Below, piece by piece: positions 27,296 through 40,182 of a stretch of 64,000 nucleotides of DNA (position 1 is its first letter; each line of letters starts with the position of its first letter). The stretch spans positions 25,617 to 89,616 of the forward strand of contig WOUR01000026.1 of the NCBI GenBank assembly GCA_009772935.1, read 5' to 3'. Source of the stretch: Rhodospirillaceae bacterium (GTDB taxonomy: Bacteria; Pseudomonadota; Alphaproteobacteria; Reyranellales; Reyranellaceae). A program made the translations under genes and the position numbers. The notes below the pieces were generated by a model that searched no databases, was not told the DNA's origin, and saw nothing but the letters and a program-made list of their open reading frames with translations.

Positions 27296-27634
27296 ATGTC
27301 CCTGCGGCCGCGCCTCGACAAACCCTGGCAGCCGCTGACGGCCGAAACCGCGCAGCGCCTGCCGGGCCAGCTCGGCGTCTACCAGGTGGCCGATGCCGAG
27401 GGCACCGTCCTGTTCATCGGCCAGGCGGGCGCCCGCTCGCCCTTCGGCCTGCGCTCCGAACTGCAGCGCGAGCACCGGGAACGCGGCGACGGCTGCCAGT
27501 TCCGTGTCGAAGTGAACCAGCAATACCGCACGCGCTGGTTCGAGCTGCTGATGGTGCACAGCGCCGACCATGGCAGCCTGCCGCGCGACAACGCCAAGAA
27601 CCCGCCCCCGCTGGGACGGTTGAGCCCGTCTTGA
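27296..27634 (+). CDS. GIY-YIG-like small protein
   Basis: 112 residues. GQLGVYQVADAEGTVLFIGQAGARSPFGLRSEL resembles the GIY-YIG fold core (GVYQ, then FIGQAG 11 residues later, then a helix). No extra domain is present, and the family's acidic metal-binding Glu is not obvious. It starts 2 nt after the preceding stop, so it is translationally linked to the enoyl-CoA hydratase-family gene. Function unknown; a nuclease role is unproven. Confidence 0.7.
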   Translation: MSLRPRLDKPWQPLTAETAQRLPGQLGVYQVADAEGTVLFIGQAGARSPFGLRSELQREHRERGDGCQFRVEVNQQYRTRWFELLMVHSADHGSLPRDNAKNPPPLGRLSPS

Positions 27635-27659
27635 GATGTCACCCTTCTTCCTCCTCTCA

Positions 27660-27733
27660 CCCGCTAGGGGGAGAGGCCGGGTGAGGGCGACGCACCTCCT
27701 GCAACCCCTCACCTAACCTCTCCCCCTAGCGGG
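27660..27733. repeat. 17-bp perfect inverted repeat (intergenic palindromic element)
   Basis: Arms CCCGCTAGGGGGAGAGG (27660-27676) and its exact complement (27717-27733), with a further pair of CTCACC/GGTGAG segments inside. This CT/AG-rich palindrome type is common between genes in many alphaproteobacteria. The right arm runs into the leader of the acyl-CoA dehydrogenase gene, so it may also serve as a terminator for the gene before it. Confidence 0.75.
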
Positions 27734-27759
27734 GGAGAGGAACAAGAGGACAGAGCCAA

Positions 27760-28926
27760 ATGGATTTCGAGCCCTCCGCAGAACAGCAGATGCTGATCGA
27801 CCAGGTCCGCCGCTTCGTCCGCGAGGAAATCATCCCGCTCGAGGCCAGGCTCGATCCCGATGCCTCCGAGCTCGATCCCGCCGATCACGCGCGACTGGTC
27901 GAGAAGACCAAGGCGATGGGCCTGTTCGGCATCGACATCCCGAAGGAATATGGCGGCCCCGACATCGACATCGTGACCCGGGTGCTGCTCGCCATCGAGA
28001 TGGCGCAGCACCGTGCCGGCCTCTACGTGCCCTGCTACGGCACCTTCGGCGGTGCAGGCCTGGCGCAGATATTCGAGGCCAACGACGACCAGAAGGAGCG
28101 CTATCTCTATCCGACGCTGCGCGGCGAGAAGAAGGCGTTCTTCGGCCTCACCGAGCCGTCGGGCGGCAGCGATCCGGCGCGTGCGATCCAGACGAAGGCC
28201 GAACGCAAGGACAATGGCTGGGTCCTGAACGGCGCCAAGATCTTCATCTCCAATGCCGATCGCGCGCAGTACGGCATCGTCTTCGCCCGGACCGATGCCT
28301 CAAAGGGGCGCGCCGGCATCACCTGCTTCATCATCGACAGCGACACGCCGGGCTTCCACGTACGCCGCGTCGTGCACACCCTGCGGTCCTCGCACTACGC
28401 GACCGAGCTGGAGTTCAAGGATTGCTGGGTCAGCGACCACCAGGTGCTGGGCGAGGTGAACAAGGGCTTCGCGGTCGCCAACGACCGGTTGACGCGACAG
28501 CGCATCCCCTATGCCGCGGGCTGCATCGGCGTCGCAATCGCCGCGCACGAGATGGCGATCGAATGGGCCAAGATGCGCACGACCTTCGGCGAGAAACTCG
28601 CCAATCGCCAGGCCGTGCAGTGGATGCTGGTCGACAATGAGATCGACATCCGCACCGCCCGGCACTTCACGCTGGAGGCGGCTGAGAAGGCACGGCGTGG
28701 CCTGCCCTTCAAGATCGAGGCCTCGATTGCCAAGTTGATCGCCTCCGAAGGCGGCGGCCGTGTGGTCGACCGCTCGATGCAGATTCACGGCGGCATGGGC
28801 ATGACCAAGGACCTGCCACTGGAGCGGTGGTACCGCGAGATGCGAATCCGCCGGGTCGGCGAAGGCCCGAGCGAAGTGCAGCGCATGGTGATCGCGCGCG
28901 AGATCCTGGGGAGCAACCTGCGATGA
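27760..28926 (+). CDS. Acyl-CoA dehydrogenase
   Basis: 388-residue FAD flavoprotein. N-terminal helical domain, the FAD/substrate beta segment FFGLTEPSGGSDPARAIQTKA, and the C-terminal helices with RSMQIHGGMGMTKDLPLERWYREMR. The catalytic base region reads RRVGEGPSEVQRMVIAREIL, with Glu at about residue 368. It oxidises an acyl-CoA to the enoyl-CoA, passing electrons to ETF. The stop overlaps the CoA-transferase start (ATGA), so the pair probably activates and oxidises the same acid. Confidence 0.94.
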   Translation: MDFEPSAEQQMLIDQVRRFVREEIIPLEARLDPDASELDPADHARLVEKTKAMGLFGIDIPKEYGGPDIDIVTRVLLAIEMAQHRAGLYVPCYGTFGGAGLAQIFEANDDQKERYLYPTLRGEKKAFFGLTEPSGGSDPARAIQTKAERKDNGWVLNGAKIFISNADRAQYGIVFARTDASKGRAGITCFIIDSDTPGFHVRRVVHTLRSSHYATELEFKDCWVSDHQVLGEVNKGFAVANDRLTRQRIPYAAGCIGVAIAAHEMAIEWAKMRTTFGEKLANRQAVQWMLVDNEIDIRTARHFTLEAAEKARRGLPFKIEASIAKLIASEGGGRVVDRSMQIHGGMGMTKDLPLERWYREMRIRRVGEGPSEVQRMVIAREILGSNLR

Positions 28927-30050
28927 CGACGGCATCAGGCCCTCTCGCGGGCATCAAGGTCGTCGAGTTCGGCCAGAACCTCGCCGGCCCCTATTGCGGC
29001 CAGATCCTGGCTTTCCTCGGGGCCGAAGTGGTCAAGGTCGAGCGCCCCGAGGGCGACGACGCGCGCAAATGGGGGCCTCCCTTCGTCGAGGGCGACGCGA
29101 CGGGCTTCATCGCGCTGAACCGCGGCAAAAAGTCGATCACCTGCGACCTCGCAGATCCGGAGCAGCGCGCGGCGTTGATCGAGCGCATCGGGGCGGCCGA
29201 CATCTTCGTGCACAATCTCCGGGCCGACGTGCCGACCAAGTTCGGCTTCGATGGCGCCACGCTGACCAAACGCTTCCCGAGGCTGATCTACGCCGATCTC
29301 GGCGCCTTCGGCCATGCCGGTCCGTGGAAGGATCGGCCCGGCTACGAGCCGATCATCCAGGCCGTCGCCGGCCTGATCTCGCTGAATGGTGATCCAACGG
29401 GGCCGGAGGCGCGCATCGGAGTCTCGATCATCGACCTGTCGACCGGCATGTGGACCGCCATCGGCGTGCTGGCGGCGCTGGCCAAGCGCACGGCCACCGG
29501 CCAGGGCAGCCTGGTGAACACGTCCCTGTTCGAGAGCGGATTGATGTGGGCCTCCAACCACGTCGCCGGCTGGTCGGTGACCGGCAGGATGCCGCCGCGC
29601 CAGGGGACGGGCCACCCGTCGCTGACGCCGTACCAGGCCTTCGAGTGCAGCGACGGGCCCTTGATGATCTGCCCGGGCAACGACCGGCTGTGGCGCAAGT
29701 TCGCTGAGGCGCTCGGCCATCCCGAGTGGCCGGACGAAGAGCGTTTCAAGACGAACGTCCAGCGCGCGGAGCGGCGCGACCTGCTGCTGGGCATGATCGC
29801 CGACATCATGAAAGAGCATCCCCGGGCCTATTGGGCGGCCAAGCTCGATGCGCTGGGAGTGCCGAATGGGCCTCTCAACACCGTGCCCCAGGTGATGGAG
29901 CTGGCACAGGTCGCGGCGCTGGCGATGTTCGTGCAGCCCTACGCCGGCTCGAACGCCCTCTTCCATGGCCTGCCGCTCAGCCTCGACGGCCAGCGAGCCG
30001 GCGGTGACAAGAAGGCGCCGAAGATCGGCGAGCACAACGGCAAAGCGTGA
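28923..30050 (+). CDS. Type III CoA-transferase (CaiB/BaiF family)
   Basis: 375 residues. PLAGIKVVEFGQNLAGPYCGQILAFLGAEVVKVERP is the family opening, NRGKKSITCDL the CoA-binding element, and the catalytic Asp is about residue 171 in GVSIIDLSTGMW. It moves CoA from one acyl-CoA to another acid. Translational coupling to the acyl-CoA dehydrogenase points to a small catabolic module; the substrate is unknown. Confidence 0.93.
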   Translation: MTTASGPLAGIKVVEFGQNLAGPYCGQILAFLGAEVVKVERPEGDDARKWGPPFVEGDATGFIALNRGKKSITCDLADPEQRAALIERIGAADIFVHNLRADVPTKFGFDGATLTKRFPRLIYADLGAFGHAGPWKDRPGYEPIIQAVAGLISLNGDPTGPEARIGVSIIDLSTGMWTAIGVLAALAKRTATGQGSLVNTSLFESGLMWASNHVAGWSVTGRMPPRQGTGHPSLTPYQAFECSDGPLMICPGNDRLWRKFAEALGHPEWPDEERFKTNVQRAERRDLLLGMIADIMKEHPRAYWAAKLDALGVPNGPLNTVPQVMELAQVAALAMFVQPYAGSNALFHGLPLSLDGQRAGGDKKAPKIGEHNGKA

Positions 30051-30066
30051 CGTCTGAGGCGTCACG
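30046..30066 (+). terminator. Hairpin overlapping the CoA-transferase stop
   Basis: CGTGACG (30046-30052) pairs with CGTCACG (30060-30066) across a 7-nt loop; the TGA stop lies in the 5' arm. A second small stem, GCGGGC-TAC-GCCCGC, is at 30115-30129. The 30067-30110 segment between them looks like a remnant of a common palindromic repeat. No T-run follows, so termination would be weak or Rho-assisted. Confidence 0.5.
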
Positions 30067-30134
30067 TCCTGAGGCGAAGCCGAAGGATCCTTCGCTGCGC
30101 TCGGGATGACACTCGCGGGCTACGCCCGCTCCCG

Positions 30135-31013
30135 TCAACCGGCGAAGCTCAGGCAGTAGTCGCGCACCTGCTGGAGCGGGATGCGCGCGTGGCTCTGCAC
30201 GATAATGAACTTGCCGCCGGGGTCCGTGCCGTTCGGCAGCCTGACCAGGCGCTCGAAATCGTCGGCGCCCCAGACGCAGGATTGTTCCGAGAACAGCTGC
30301 ACATCCGACGTGTAACAGGTGTCCCACTCGGCATGATAGTCGAACAGCGTGCCGCTGATCTCCGCTACGCTGGTATAGAGCGAGTATTCCGTCCACGGCA
30401 CCTGGAACGGCTTGCGGGCCTTCCAGAGCACCAGTGAGGTCATCGCGTCGAGCCGGCGACCGCGCACCTGGTCGAGCGTCATCCGGGCCAGGTCGCCATG
30501 CAGGATGTTCGGCGTGACCGAGAGGCCGTGTGACCTCGGATCGTAGGGAATGCCGATCACGTCCGACGCGCTCTGCCACCAATCGTGATGCTGCTTGGGC
30601 TCCCAGCGGGACAGGGCCCGGTCATATTGCACGAAGGTCCGCGAATCGAAGTCGCCGACGCAGCAGACGTCGGAATCCAGGGTAAAGTACCCCGCAAAGC
30701 CCAGGACCGCCGGCACGTGCAACTTCACGAGCTGCTGCCGGTACCAGCCGGTCATCCAGTAGAAGGAGCTGAAGGCCGGGAAGAAATCGCGCTCGCGGCG
30801 CACCGTCACTTCGATGTTGGGAAAACGCGGAAGATTGGACCGAAGCAGGTCTGCATCGCGATTGGGAGCGATGATCAGGAGCTCGAAAGGCTTGCTGTCG
30901 CGCCAGTGCTTGGCCAGCGACTCGATCAGGAGACCGGCACGCTCCAAATCGCCCAGGCGCTTGATGTTGCGCAGGGCGAGCGGGAGGATTCCTTGTCTGA
31001 TCTCAGAAAACAT
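30135..31013 (-). CDS. DUF6492-like protein (possible GT-A glycosyltransferase)
   Basis: 292 residues. Segments FELLIIAPNRDADLLRSNL, AVLGFAGYFTLDSDVCCVGDF and YSLYTSVAEISGTLFDYHAEWD resemble DUF6492, a glycosyltransferase-fold family; LDSD could be the metal-binding DxD. No membrane helix or signal is seen. It is isolated, with AT-rich DNA upstream and no sugar-nucleotide genes nearby, so it may have been acquired on its own. Function not established. Confidence 0.72.
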   Translation of the reverse strand: MFSEIRQGILPLALRNIKRLGDLERAGLLIESLAKHWRDSKPFELLIIAPNRDADLLRSNLPRFPNIEVTVRRERDFFPAFSSFYWMTGWYRQQLVKLHVPAVLGFAGYFTLDSDVCCVGDFDSRTFVQYDRALSRWEPKQHHDWWQSASDVIGIPYDPRSHGLSVTPNILHGDLARMTLDQVRGRRLDAMTSLVLWKARKPFQVPWTEYSLYTSVAEISGTLFDYHAEWDTCYTSDVQLFSEQSCVWGADDFERLVRLPNGTDPGGKFIIVQSHARIPLQQVRDYCLSFAG

Positions 31014-31378
31014 TCAGGGCGACACTCTCCGACTATATATGGGCATCGTCGACTCCATATCAATCGATAGGTTAAATCATTGACCGTGCCACTTAGCGGC
31101 ACATCGCCCCACATATGATCGACGGGTAAGCCTCTGTGCGGGCGAAAAAAAACGCCGGGCCCAAAGGCCCGGCGAGTCAAACAGGGAGGCTTCACGTCTG
31201 GGAGACGTGGGATCATGAGGATCCCGAGTTTCGAACCGATCAGCGAAAAGCGGTCGTGTCGAAAACCTGCAGTGAACCTATGCCTCGTGGTGAGGATTGG
31301 TAGTGGCGAAGTTTTGGACACTGGCATGCGGCGCGCGCATGCCTTTCATCGGCTATGCAATCCTGCAGGTCTCAAGCG
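31014..31378. other. 365-nt intergenic region with terminator and hairpins
   Basis: No convincing gene. It is less GC-rich than its surroundings near 31020-31080. It holds a minus-strand intrinsic terminator (31145-31174) about 200 nt after the LysR stop and a 7-bp hairpin (31193-31199 with 31203-31209, 3-nt loop). The long distance between LysR stop and terminator leaves room for a 3'-UTR-derived small RNA on the minus strand. A 23-codon minus-strand frame is present but unremarkable. Confidence 0.6.
31145..31174 (-). terminator. Intrinsic terminator for LysR/trxB transcript
   Basis: On the minus strand: 9-bp stem (31166-31174 with 31153-31161), 4-nt loop, followed directly by eight T (31152-31145). 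A textbook rho-independent terminator, pointing in the direction of LysR transcription. Confidence 0.93.
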
Positions 31379-32269
31379 TCAAAAACGTGTTTCAGCGACC
31401 TTCCGCAGCAAGAAATCCCGGAACACCGCAATGCGCTTGGAGTGCCGCAATTCCTCGGGATAGGTGAAGTACACATCCGTCGTGCGGACATTCAGATCGG
31501 GCAGCAGCATTTCCAGCTTGGTCGACTCACGGGCGAGGTAGTCCGGCAGGGAGGCGATGCCCAGGCCGGACTCCACGGCCCGGAAAATGCCGTAGGTATT
31601 GTTCACCCGCAGCACCACGAGCCGCGGGTTGTGGTCCGGGTTGCCTTCACGTAGCAGCCAATTCACGTCCTGGACGGGCGCGCGCGCATCCTCGCCGAAG
31701 ATGATGAGACGATGCTGGTCGAGGTCGTCGATCGAGTTGGGCTTGCCGTACTTCTGCACATAGTCTCGCGAGGCGTAGACGTGACTGCGGACGGTCAACA
31801 GATGGCGTTGCACCAACCCCGGCTGCCGCGGCATGACCATGCGGATCGCCACGTCGGCCTCGCGCATGCCGAGGTCGAGTTCGTTGTCGGACAGGACCAG
31901 GCTCACGTCGATCTCGGGATAGAGCGCGATGAACTCGTGCATCTGGGCCGTCAGCCAGGTCGAGCCGAAGCCGACCGTCGCATGGATCTTGAGTCGCCCG
32001 GCCGGCTTGTCCTGGTTGGCGCGCAGCAGCGCCTCGGCGGTATTGACCTTGGCGGCCATGTCGCGCGCCGTGCGGTACAGCAGCTCGCCCTGCTCCGTCA
32101 GGATGAGACCGCGCGCATGGCGGTGGAACAGCATGACGCCGAGCTGCTCCTCGAGCGCGCCGATCTGGCGCGAGATCGCCGACTGGCTGAGCTTCAGCGA
32201 CTCGCCCGCGTGGGTGAAGCTGCCGGCATCCGCCACGGCCTGGAATATCCGCAGCTTGTCCCAGTCCAT
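31379..32269 (-). CDS. LysR family transcriptional regulator
   Basis: 296 residues: N-terminal winged helix MDWDKLRIFQAVADAGSFTHAGESLKLSQSAISRQIGALEEQLGV and a C-terminal periplasmic-binding-like effector domain. HTH composition is the standard LTTR form. ATG 32269 has GGGAGG upstream. It follows trxB by 30 nt on the same strand and is probably co-transcribed with it, which may point to a redox-linked regulon. The effector is unknown. Transcription would end at the terminator at 31145. Confidence 0.95.
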   Translation of the reverse strand: MDWDKLRIFQAVADAGSFTHAGESLKLSQSAISRQIGALEEQLGVMLFHRHARGLILTEQGELLYRTARDMAAKVNTAEALLRANQDKPAGRLKIHATVGFGSTWLTAQMHEFIALYPEIDVSLVLSDNELDLGMREADVAIRMVMPRQPGLVQRHLLTVRSHVYASRDYVQKYGKPNSIDDLDQHRLIIFGEDARAPVQDVNWLLREGNPDHNPRLVVLRVNNTYGIFRAVESGLGIASLPDYLARESTKLEMLLPDLNVRTTDVYFTYPEELRHSKRIAVFRDFLLRKVAETRF

Positions 32270-32299
32270 TTCATTGCCTCCCTGTCCAAGCCTGCTGCT

Positions 32300-33377
<1,078 letters not shown>

Positions 33378-33448
33378 GCAAATCCTCGCAACTTTATTGC
33401 GCGCCCGGCACGGTTCTGGCATAGACCGCGCCCAACGGAGGAATACTG

Positions 33449-33928
33449 ATGGCTCGGGCCAAGCTCGATCGAATTGACCGGCGAATTCTCAGCGACCTGC
33501 AATCCAATGGACGCATGACCAATGTGGAGCTGGCCGAACGGGCTGGCATTTCGGCGCCACCCTGCCTGCGCCGCGTGCGGGCCCTGGAGCGGGCGGGAAT
33601 CATCAAGGGCTACCACGCGGAGCTGAGCCCCGAGGCGCTGGGCTACAGCGTGTCCGTGTTCGCCCTGGTGGGGCTCAACAGTCAGGCCGAGGCCGATCTC
33701 AAGGCGTTCGAGGAGCTGATCGCCAACTGGGACGAGGTCCGCGAGTGCCACATGCTGGCCGGCGAGGCCGACTTCCTGCTCAAGATCGTGGCCGAGACCT
33801 GGGACGACTATCAGAAATTCCTGACGACCCGCCTCACCTCGGCGCCCAACGTCAGCCACGTGAAATCCATGATGGTATTCCGCACCGCCAAGGAAGTGCC
33901 TGGCGTCCCGATCTCGACGGAAGCGTGA
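33449..33928 (+). CDS. Lrp/AsnC family transcriptional regulator
   Basis: 159 residues: N-terminal HTH (LDRIDRRILSDLQSNGRMTNVELAERAGISAPPCLRRVRALERAGII) and a C-terminal RAM effector domain (VSVFALVGLNSQAE...ADFLLKIVAETWDDYQKFL). The SAPPCLRRVRALE recognition helix is the type common in alphaproteobacterial global Lrp proteins. GGAGGAATACTG precedes the ATG. It is likely autoregulated through the dyad at 33358 and probably co-transcribed with the next gene. Confidence 0.95.
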   Translation: MARAKLDRIDRRILSDLQSNGRMTNVELAERAGISAPPCLRRVRALERAGIIKGYHAELSPEALGYSVSVFALVGLNSQAEADLKAFEELIANWDEVRECHMLAGEADFLLKIVAETWDDYQKFLTTRLTSAPNVSHVKSMMVFRTAKEVPGVPISTEA

Positions 33929-33932
33929 ATCA

Positions 33933-34307
33933 ATGACCAACGACGTGACTTTTGAGATTCTGCACCGGGTCGCTGACGCGTTTGCCCGGCGCGACGTCGA
34001 CGGAATCGTCAACTCGTTCGCCGACGACGGCGAATTCCGAAACGCCAAGGGGCCCGACTACTGGGGCCAGAGCTTCAAGGGCAAGGCGGCCATCCGCAGC
34101 TACTTCGAGCCGCTGTTCGCCAGTACCGGCGACGTGAAGTGGGTTCACACCAACGAATTCATCTGCGGCGACCGGGCGGTGACCGAGTGGCACCGGACCG
34201 CAACGCTGGCGACCGGCGAACGCCAGGAATGGCTGGGCTGCGACCTCTACACTTTCCGTCGCGGCCTCATCGTCATGAAGGACACCTACATCAAAGTCGT
34301 CGTCTGA
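33933..34307 (+). CDS. SnoaL-like / NTF2-fold protein
   Basis: 124 residues, nuclear-transport-factor-2-like cone: FEILHRVADAFARRDVDGIVNSFADDGEFRN, SFKGKAAIRSYFEPLF and EWHRTATLATGERQEWLGCDLYTFRRGLIVMKDTYIK. This is the generic SnoaL-like pattern (ketosteroid isomerase relatives); the catalytic role is unknown. It begins 4 nt after the Lrp-type stop, so it may be a target read together with its regulator. Confidence 0.85.
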   Translation: MTNDVTFEILHRVADAFARRDVDGIVNSFADDGEFRNAKGPDYWGQSFKGKAAIRSYFEPLFASTGDVKWVHTNEFICGDRAVTEWHRTATLATGERQEWLGCDLYTFRRGLIVMKDTYIKVVV

Positions 34308-34386
34308 GCCTCTTGCGGGAAACGGCGTGTATTGATAGCGTGACTTAGATACACAGCGTTGTCACGAAAACCGGAGGTCGCGAGCC

Positions 34387-34953
34387 ATGCGGAATCTCTT
34401 CCAGGCGTCCAAGATCCTCTTGCTTGACCTCGCGTCCACGCTGCTCTTCCTCGCGGTCTATGTCCTCACGGACAATCTCTTCCTCGCCGTCGGGCTCGGC
34501 ATGGCGCTGGGCATCGCCCAGATCGGCTGGCAGCTCGCCCACAAGCAGCCCGTCGAGGCGCTGCAGTGGCTCAGTCTCGTCATCATCTTCGCGTCCGGAA
34601 CAGCGACGTTTCTGACCGACGACCCGCTGTTCATCATGATGAAGCCCAGCATCATCTACGTCATCGTCGGTCTGGTGATGCTGAAACGCGGCTGGATGAC
34701 CCGCTACCTGCCGCCGATCGCGCGGGCGACCGTGCCGGACCTCGCCATCACCTTCGGCTATGTCTGGGCGGGGATGATGTTCTTCTCGGCAGCGCTCAAC
34801 ATCGTGCTCGCCGTCACCCTCGACGTCACGGGCTGGGCGGCCGTGAAGTCGGTGTGGGCGATCGGCAGCAAGATCGGCCTGTTCGGCATCCAGTACGCCA
34901 TCATGAAGTCGACCGGCATCCGCCGGGCGCGCGCCATGATGGCGGCTAGCTGA
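34387..34953 (+). CDS. Inner membrane-spanning protein YciB-like (septation protein A family)
   Basis: 188 residues with five hydrophobic helices. [22 protein letters not shown] and [18 protein letters not shown] match the YciB/IspZ family, which affects cell-envelope synthesis and septation. It is shorter and more divergent than classic YciB, so the match is at family level. It is convergent with greA; the two coding regions overlap by 8 bp at their 3' ends (34946-34953). Confidence 0.82.
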   Translation: MRNLFQASKILLLDLASTLLFLAVYVLTDNLFLAVGLGMALGIAQIGWQLAHKQPVEALQWLSLVIIFASGTATFLTDDPLFIMMKPSIIYVIVGLVMLKRGWMTRYLPPIARATVPDLAITFGYVWAGMMFFSAALNIVLAVTLDVTGWAAVKSVWAIGSKIGLFGIQYAIMKSTGIRRARAMMAAS

Positions 34954-35419
34954 ATTGCACGCCCACCACTTCGTAGGACTTGCCGCCCCGCGGTGTCTGG
35001 ACTTCGACCCGGTCGCCCACCGTCTTCCCGATCAGCGCCCGGCCGATCGGCGAGGTGACGGAGATCCGGCCCTTGGCGAGGTCCGCCTCGTAGGGGCCGA
35101 CGATCTGGTACTTCACCTTCTCGTCGGTGTCCTCGTCGGCCAGGCGCACGGTGGCGCCGAACTTGATGACCTTGCCGCTCAGCTTCGAGAAGTCGATCAC
35201 CTCGGTCCGCGAGATGATGTCCTCGAGCTCGGCGATGCGTCCCTCGATGAAGCTCTGCTTTTCCCGCGCGGAGGTATACTCGGCGTTCTCCGAGAGATCG
35301 CCATGCTCGCGCGCCGTCGCGATCGCCTTGATGATCGCCGGGCGCTCGACGCTCTTCAGCACTTTCAGTTCCGCCTCGAGGCGCTGAAGCCCCTCGGCTG
35401 TCATCGGAATACGTTCCAT
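34946..35419 (-). CDS. greA: Transcription elongation factor GreA
   Basis: 157 residues, the normal GreA length. N-terminal coiled coil ([43 protein letters not shown], with the tip acidic residues DLSENAEY that enter the polymerase channel) and the C-terminal FKBP-like domain ending in [10 protein letters not shown]. It rescues backtracked RNA polymerase. It lies 101 nt downstream of carB on the same strand; the order carA-carB-greA is common in alphaproteobacteria. Confidence 0.97.
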   Translation of the reverse strand: MERIPMTAEGLQRLEAELKVLKSVERPAIIKAIATAREHGDLSENAEYTSAREKQSFIEGRIAELEDIISRTEVIDFSKLSGKVIKFGATVRLADEDTDEKVKYQIVGPYEADLAKGRISVTSPIGRALIGKTVGDRVEVQTPRGGKSYEVVGVQFS

Positions 35420-35520
35420 TTCCAAATCGTCCTTGATCACTCGTACGGCGTCAACGTCCAACGCAGCCGGAAACGGAGTGCAATCCGGCGCGCACCCGGC
35501 GGGAGCGGAGGCGAAAAGGC

Positions 35521-38766
<3,246 letters not shown>

Positions 38767-38773
38767 GATTTCT

Positions 38774-39958
38774 CTACTTGCCCTTGCTCTTGTCGATCAT
38801 CTCGACGAACCGGTCGAAGAGATAATGGCTGTCGGTCGGGCCGGGCGAGGCTTCGGGGTGATACTGGACCGAAAAGGCCGGCTTGTCGGTACAGCGCAGG
38901 CCTTCGTTGATGCCGTCGAACAGGGAGACGTGCGTCACCTCCGTGTTTTCCGGCAGCGATTCGGGGATGACGCAGAAGCCGTGGTTCTGCGACGTGATCT
39001 CGACCTTGCCGGTCGTCAGGTCCTTGACCGGCTGGTTGGCGCCGCGATGGCCGCGCTCCATCTTGCGGGTCTTGCCGCCCAGCGTCAGCGCCAGGATCTG
39101 GTGACCGAGGCAGATGCCGAACAGCGGCACCCTCTTGTCGAGCACGGCCTGGATTGCGGGCGAGGCATAGACCGCGGTCGCCGCCGGATCGCCGGGACCG
39201 TTGGACAGGAACACGCCATCGGGCTCGTGGCGCAGGATGTCCTCGGCCGTGGCGGTTGCCGGCACGACCGTGACCCTGCAGCCGGCGCTGGCGAGGCAGC
39301 GCAGGATGTTGCGCTTGGCGCCGTAGTCGACTGCAACGACGTGATACCGGGGGTTGGCGACCTTGCCGTAGCCCTTGCCCAGCGCCCACCTGGTCTCGTC
39401 CCAATTGTAGGTCTGCTTGGTCGTGACCTCGATCGCCAGGTCCATGCCGTCGAGACCGGGCCAGTCCAGCGCGATCTGGCGCATCTTCGGGATATCGAAC
39501 CTGCCGTCCGGCGCATGAACGACGACGCCGTTGGGCGGGCCGCCATCGCGGATGCGCCGCGTGATGGCGCGCGTGTCGACGTCGCAGATACCCGGCAGAT
39601 TGTGGCTCTTCAGCCAGTCGTTCAGCGGCTTGACGGACCGCCAGTTGGCCGGCTCGGTGATATCGCCGCGCAGGACCACGCCTCGGGCGGCCGGGGTGAT
39701 CGTCTCGATGTCCTCGAGATTGGTGCCAACGTTTCCGATGTGCGGAAAGGTGAAGGTGATGATCTGGCCGGCATAGGAGGGATCCGTGATGATCTCCTGA
39801 TACCCGGTCATCGAGGTGTTGAAGCAGACCTCGCCCACGGCATGGCCGGCGGCGCCCACTCCCTTGCCCCAGAAGACCGTGCCGTCGGCCAGCACCAGCG
39901 CGGCCGTGGCCCAACGCGGCGCGGCGTCGTTCGCGCCGGCGGTCTTAGGTGAAGTCAT
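38774..39958 (-). CDS. carA: Carbamoyl-phosphate synthase small subunit
   Basis: 394 residues: N-terminal CarA-specific domain ([25 protein letters not shown]) and a class I glutamine amidotransferase domain with the nucleophile in [12 protein letters not shown] and the His/Glu pair in [13 protein letters not shown]. It supplies ammonia to CarB. ATG 39958 gives the family length; upstream in-frame sequence is Pro/Arg-rich. A perfect palindrome lies in the divergent promoter region shared with yqeY. Confidence 0.97.
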   Translation of the reverse strand: MTSPKTAGANDAAPRWATAALVLADGTVFWGKGVGAAGHAVGEVCFNTSMTGYQEIITDPSYAGQIITFTFPHIGNVGTNLEDIETITPAARGVVLRGDITEPANWRSVKPLNDWLKSHNLPGICDVDTRAITRRIRDGGPPNGVVVHAPDGRFDIPKMRQIALDWPGLDGMDLAIEVTTKQTYNWDETRWALGKGYGKVANPRYHVVAVDYGAKRNILRCLASAGCRVTVVPATATAEDILRHEPDGVFLSNGPGDPAATAVYASPAIQAVLDKRVPLFGICLGHQILALTLGGKTRKMERGHRGANQPVKDLTTGKVEITSQNHGFCVIPESLPENTEVTHVSLFDGINEGLRCTDKPAFSVQYHPEASPGPTDSHYLFDRFVEMIDKSKGK

Positions 39959-40087
39959 GATGATTTGCCCGTTCGTGCGGCCCGCGCGGCCTCGCCCCGG
40001 ACCCGGCATGGGCGAGGCGATCGGCAAGCCGGGCGGGTTGTAACCAAGCCGCCGCAGAGGGTCAAGGCGCGCAAGGCAGCCAATTTC

Positions 40088-40107
40088 TAAGCTATTTCAA
40101 TAGCTTA
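40088..40107. promoter_or_regulatory. Perfect 20-nt palindrome between carA and yqeY
   Basis: TAAGCTATTTCAATAGCTTA: 9-bp arms around TC, in the 224-nt divergent promoter region, 130 nt before carA and 76 nt before yqeY. It is distinctly AT-rich in a GC-rich neighbourhood. A dimeric-repressor operator is the likely reading; the regulator is unknown. Confidence 0.65.
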
Positions 40108-40182
40108 TTTGCTTTGCCAACAGCGACCGGGGCGATTAGTTTCCGCCCCTTAGCCCTCGGGCGAACCAGTGGGACCCAAGCG

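Noticed and set aside
31250..31345. 23-codon minus-strand frame in the LysR-DUF6492 gap
   Set aside because: Too short, no ribosome site or recognisable pattern.
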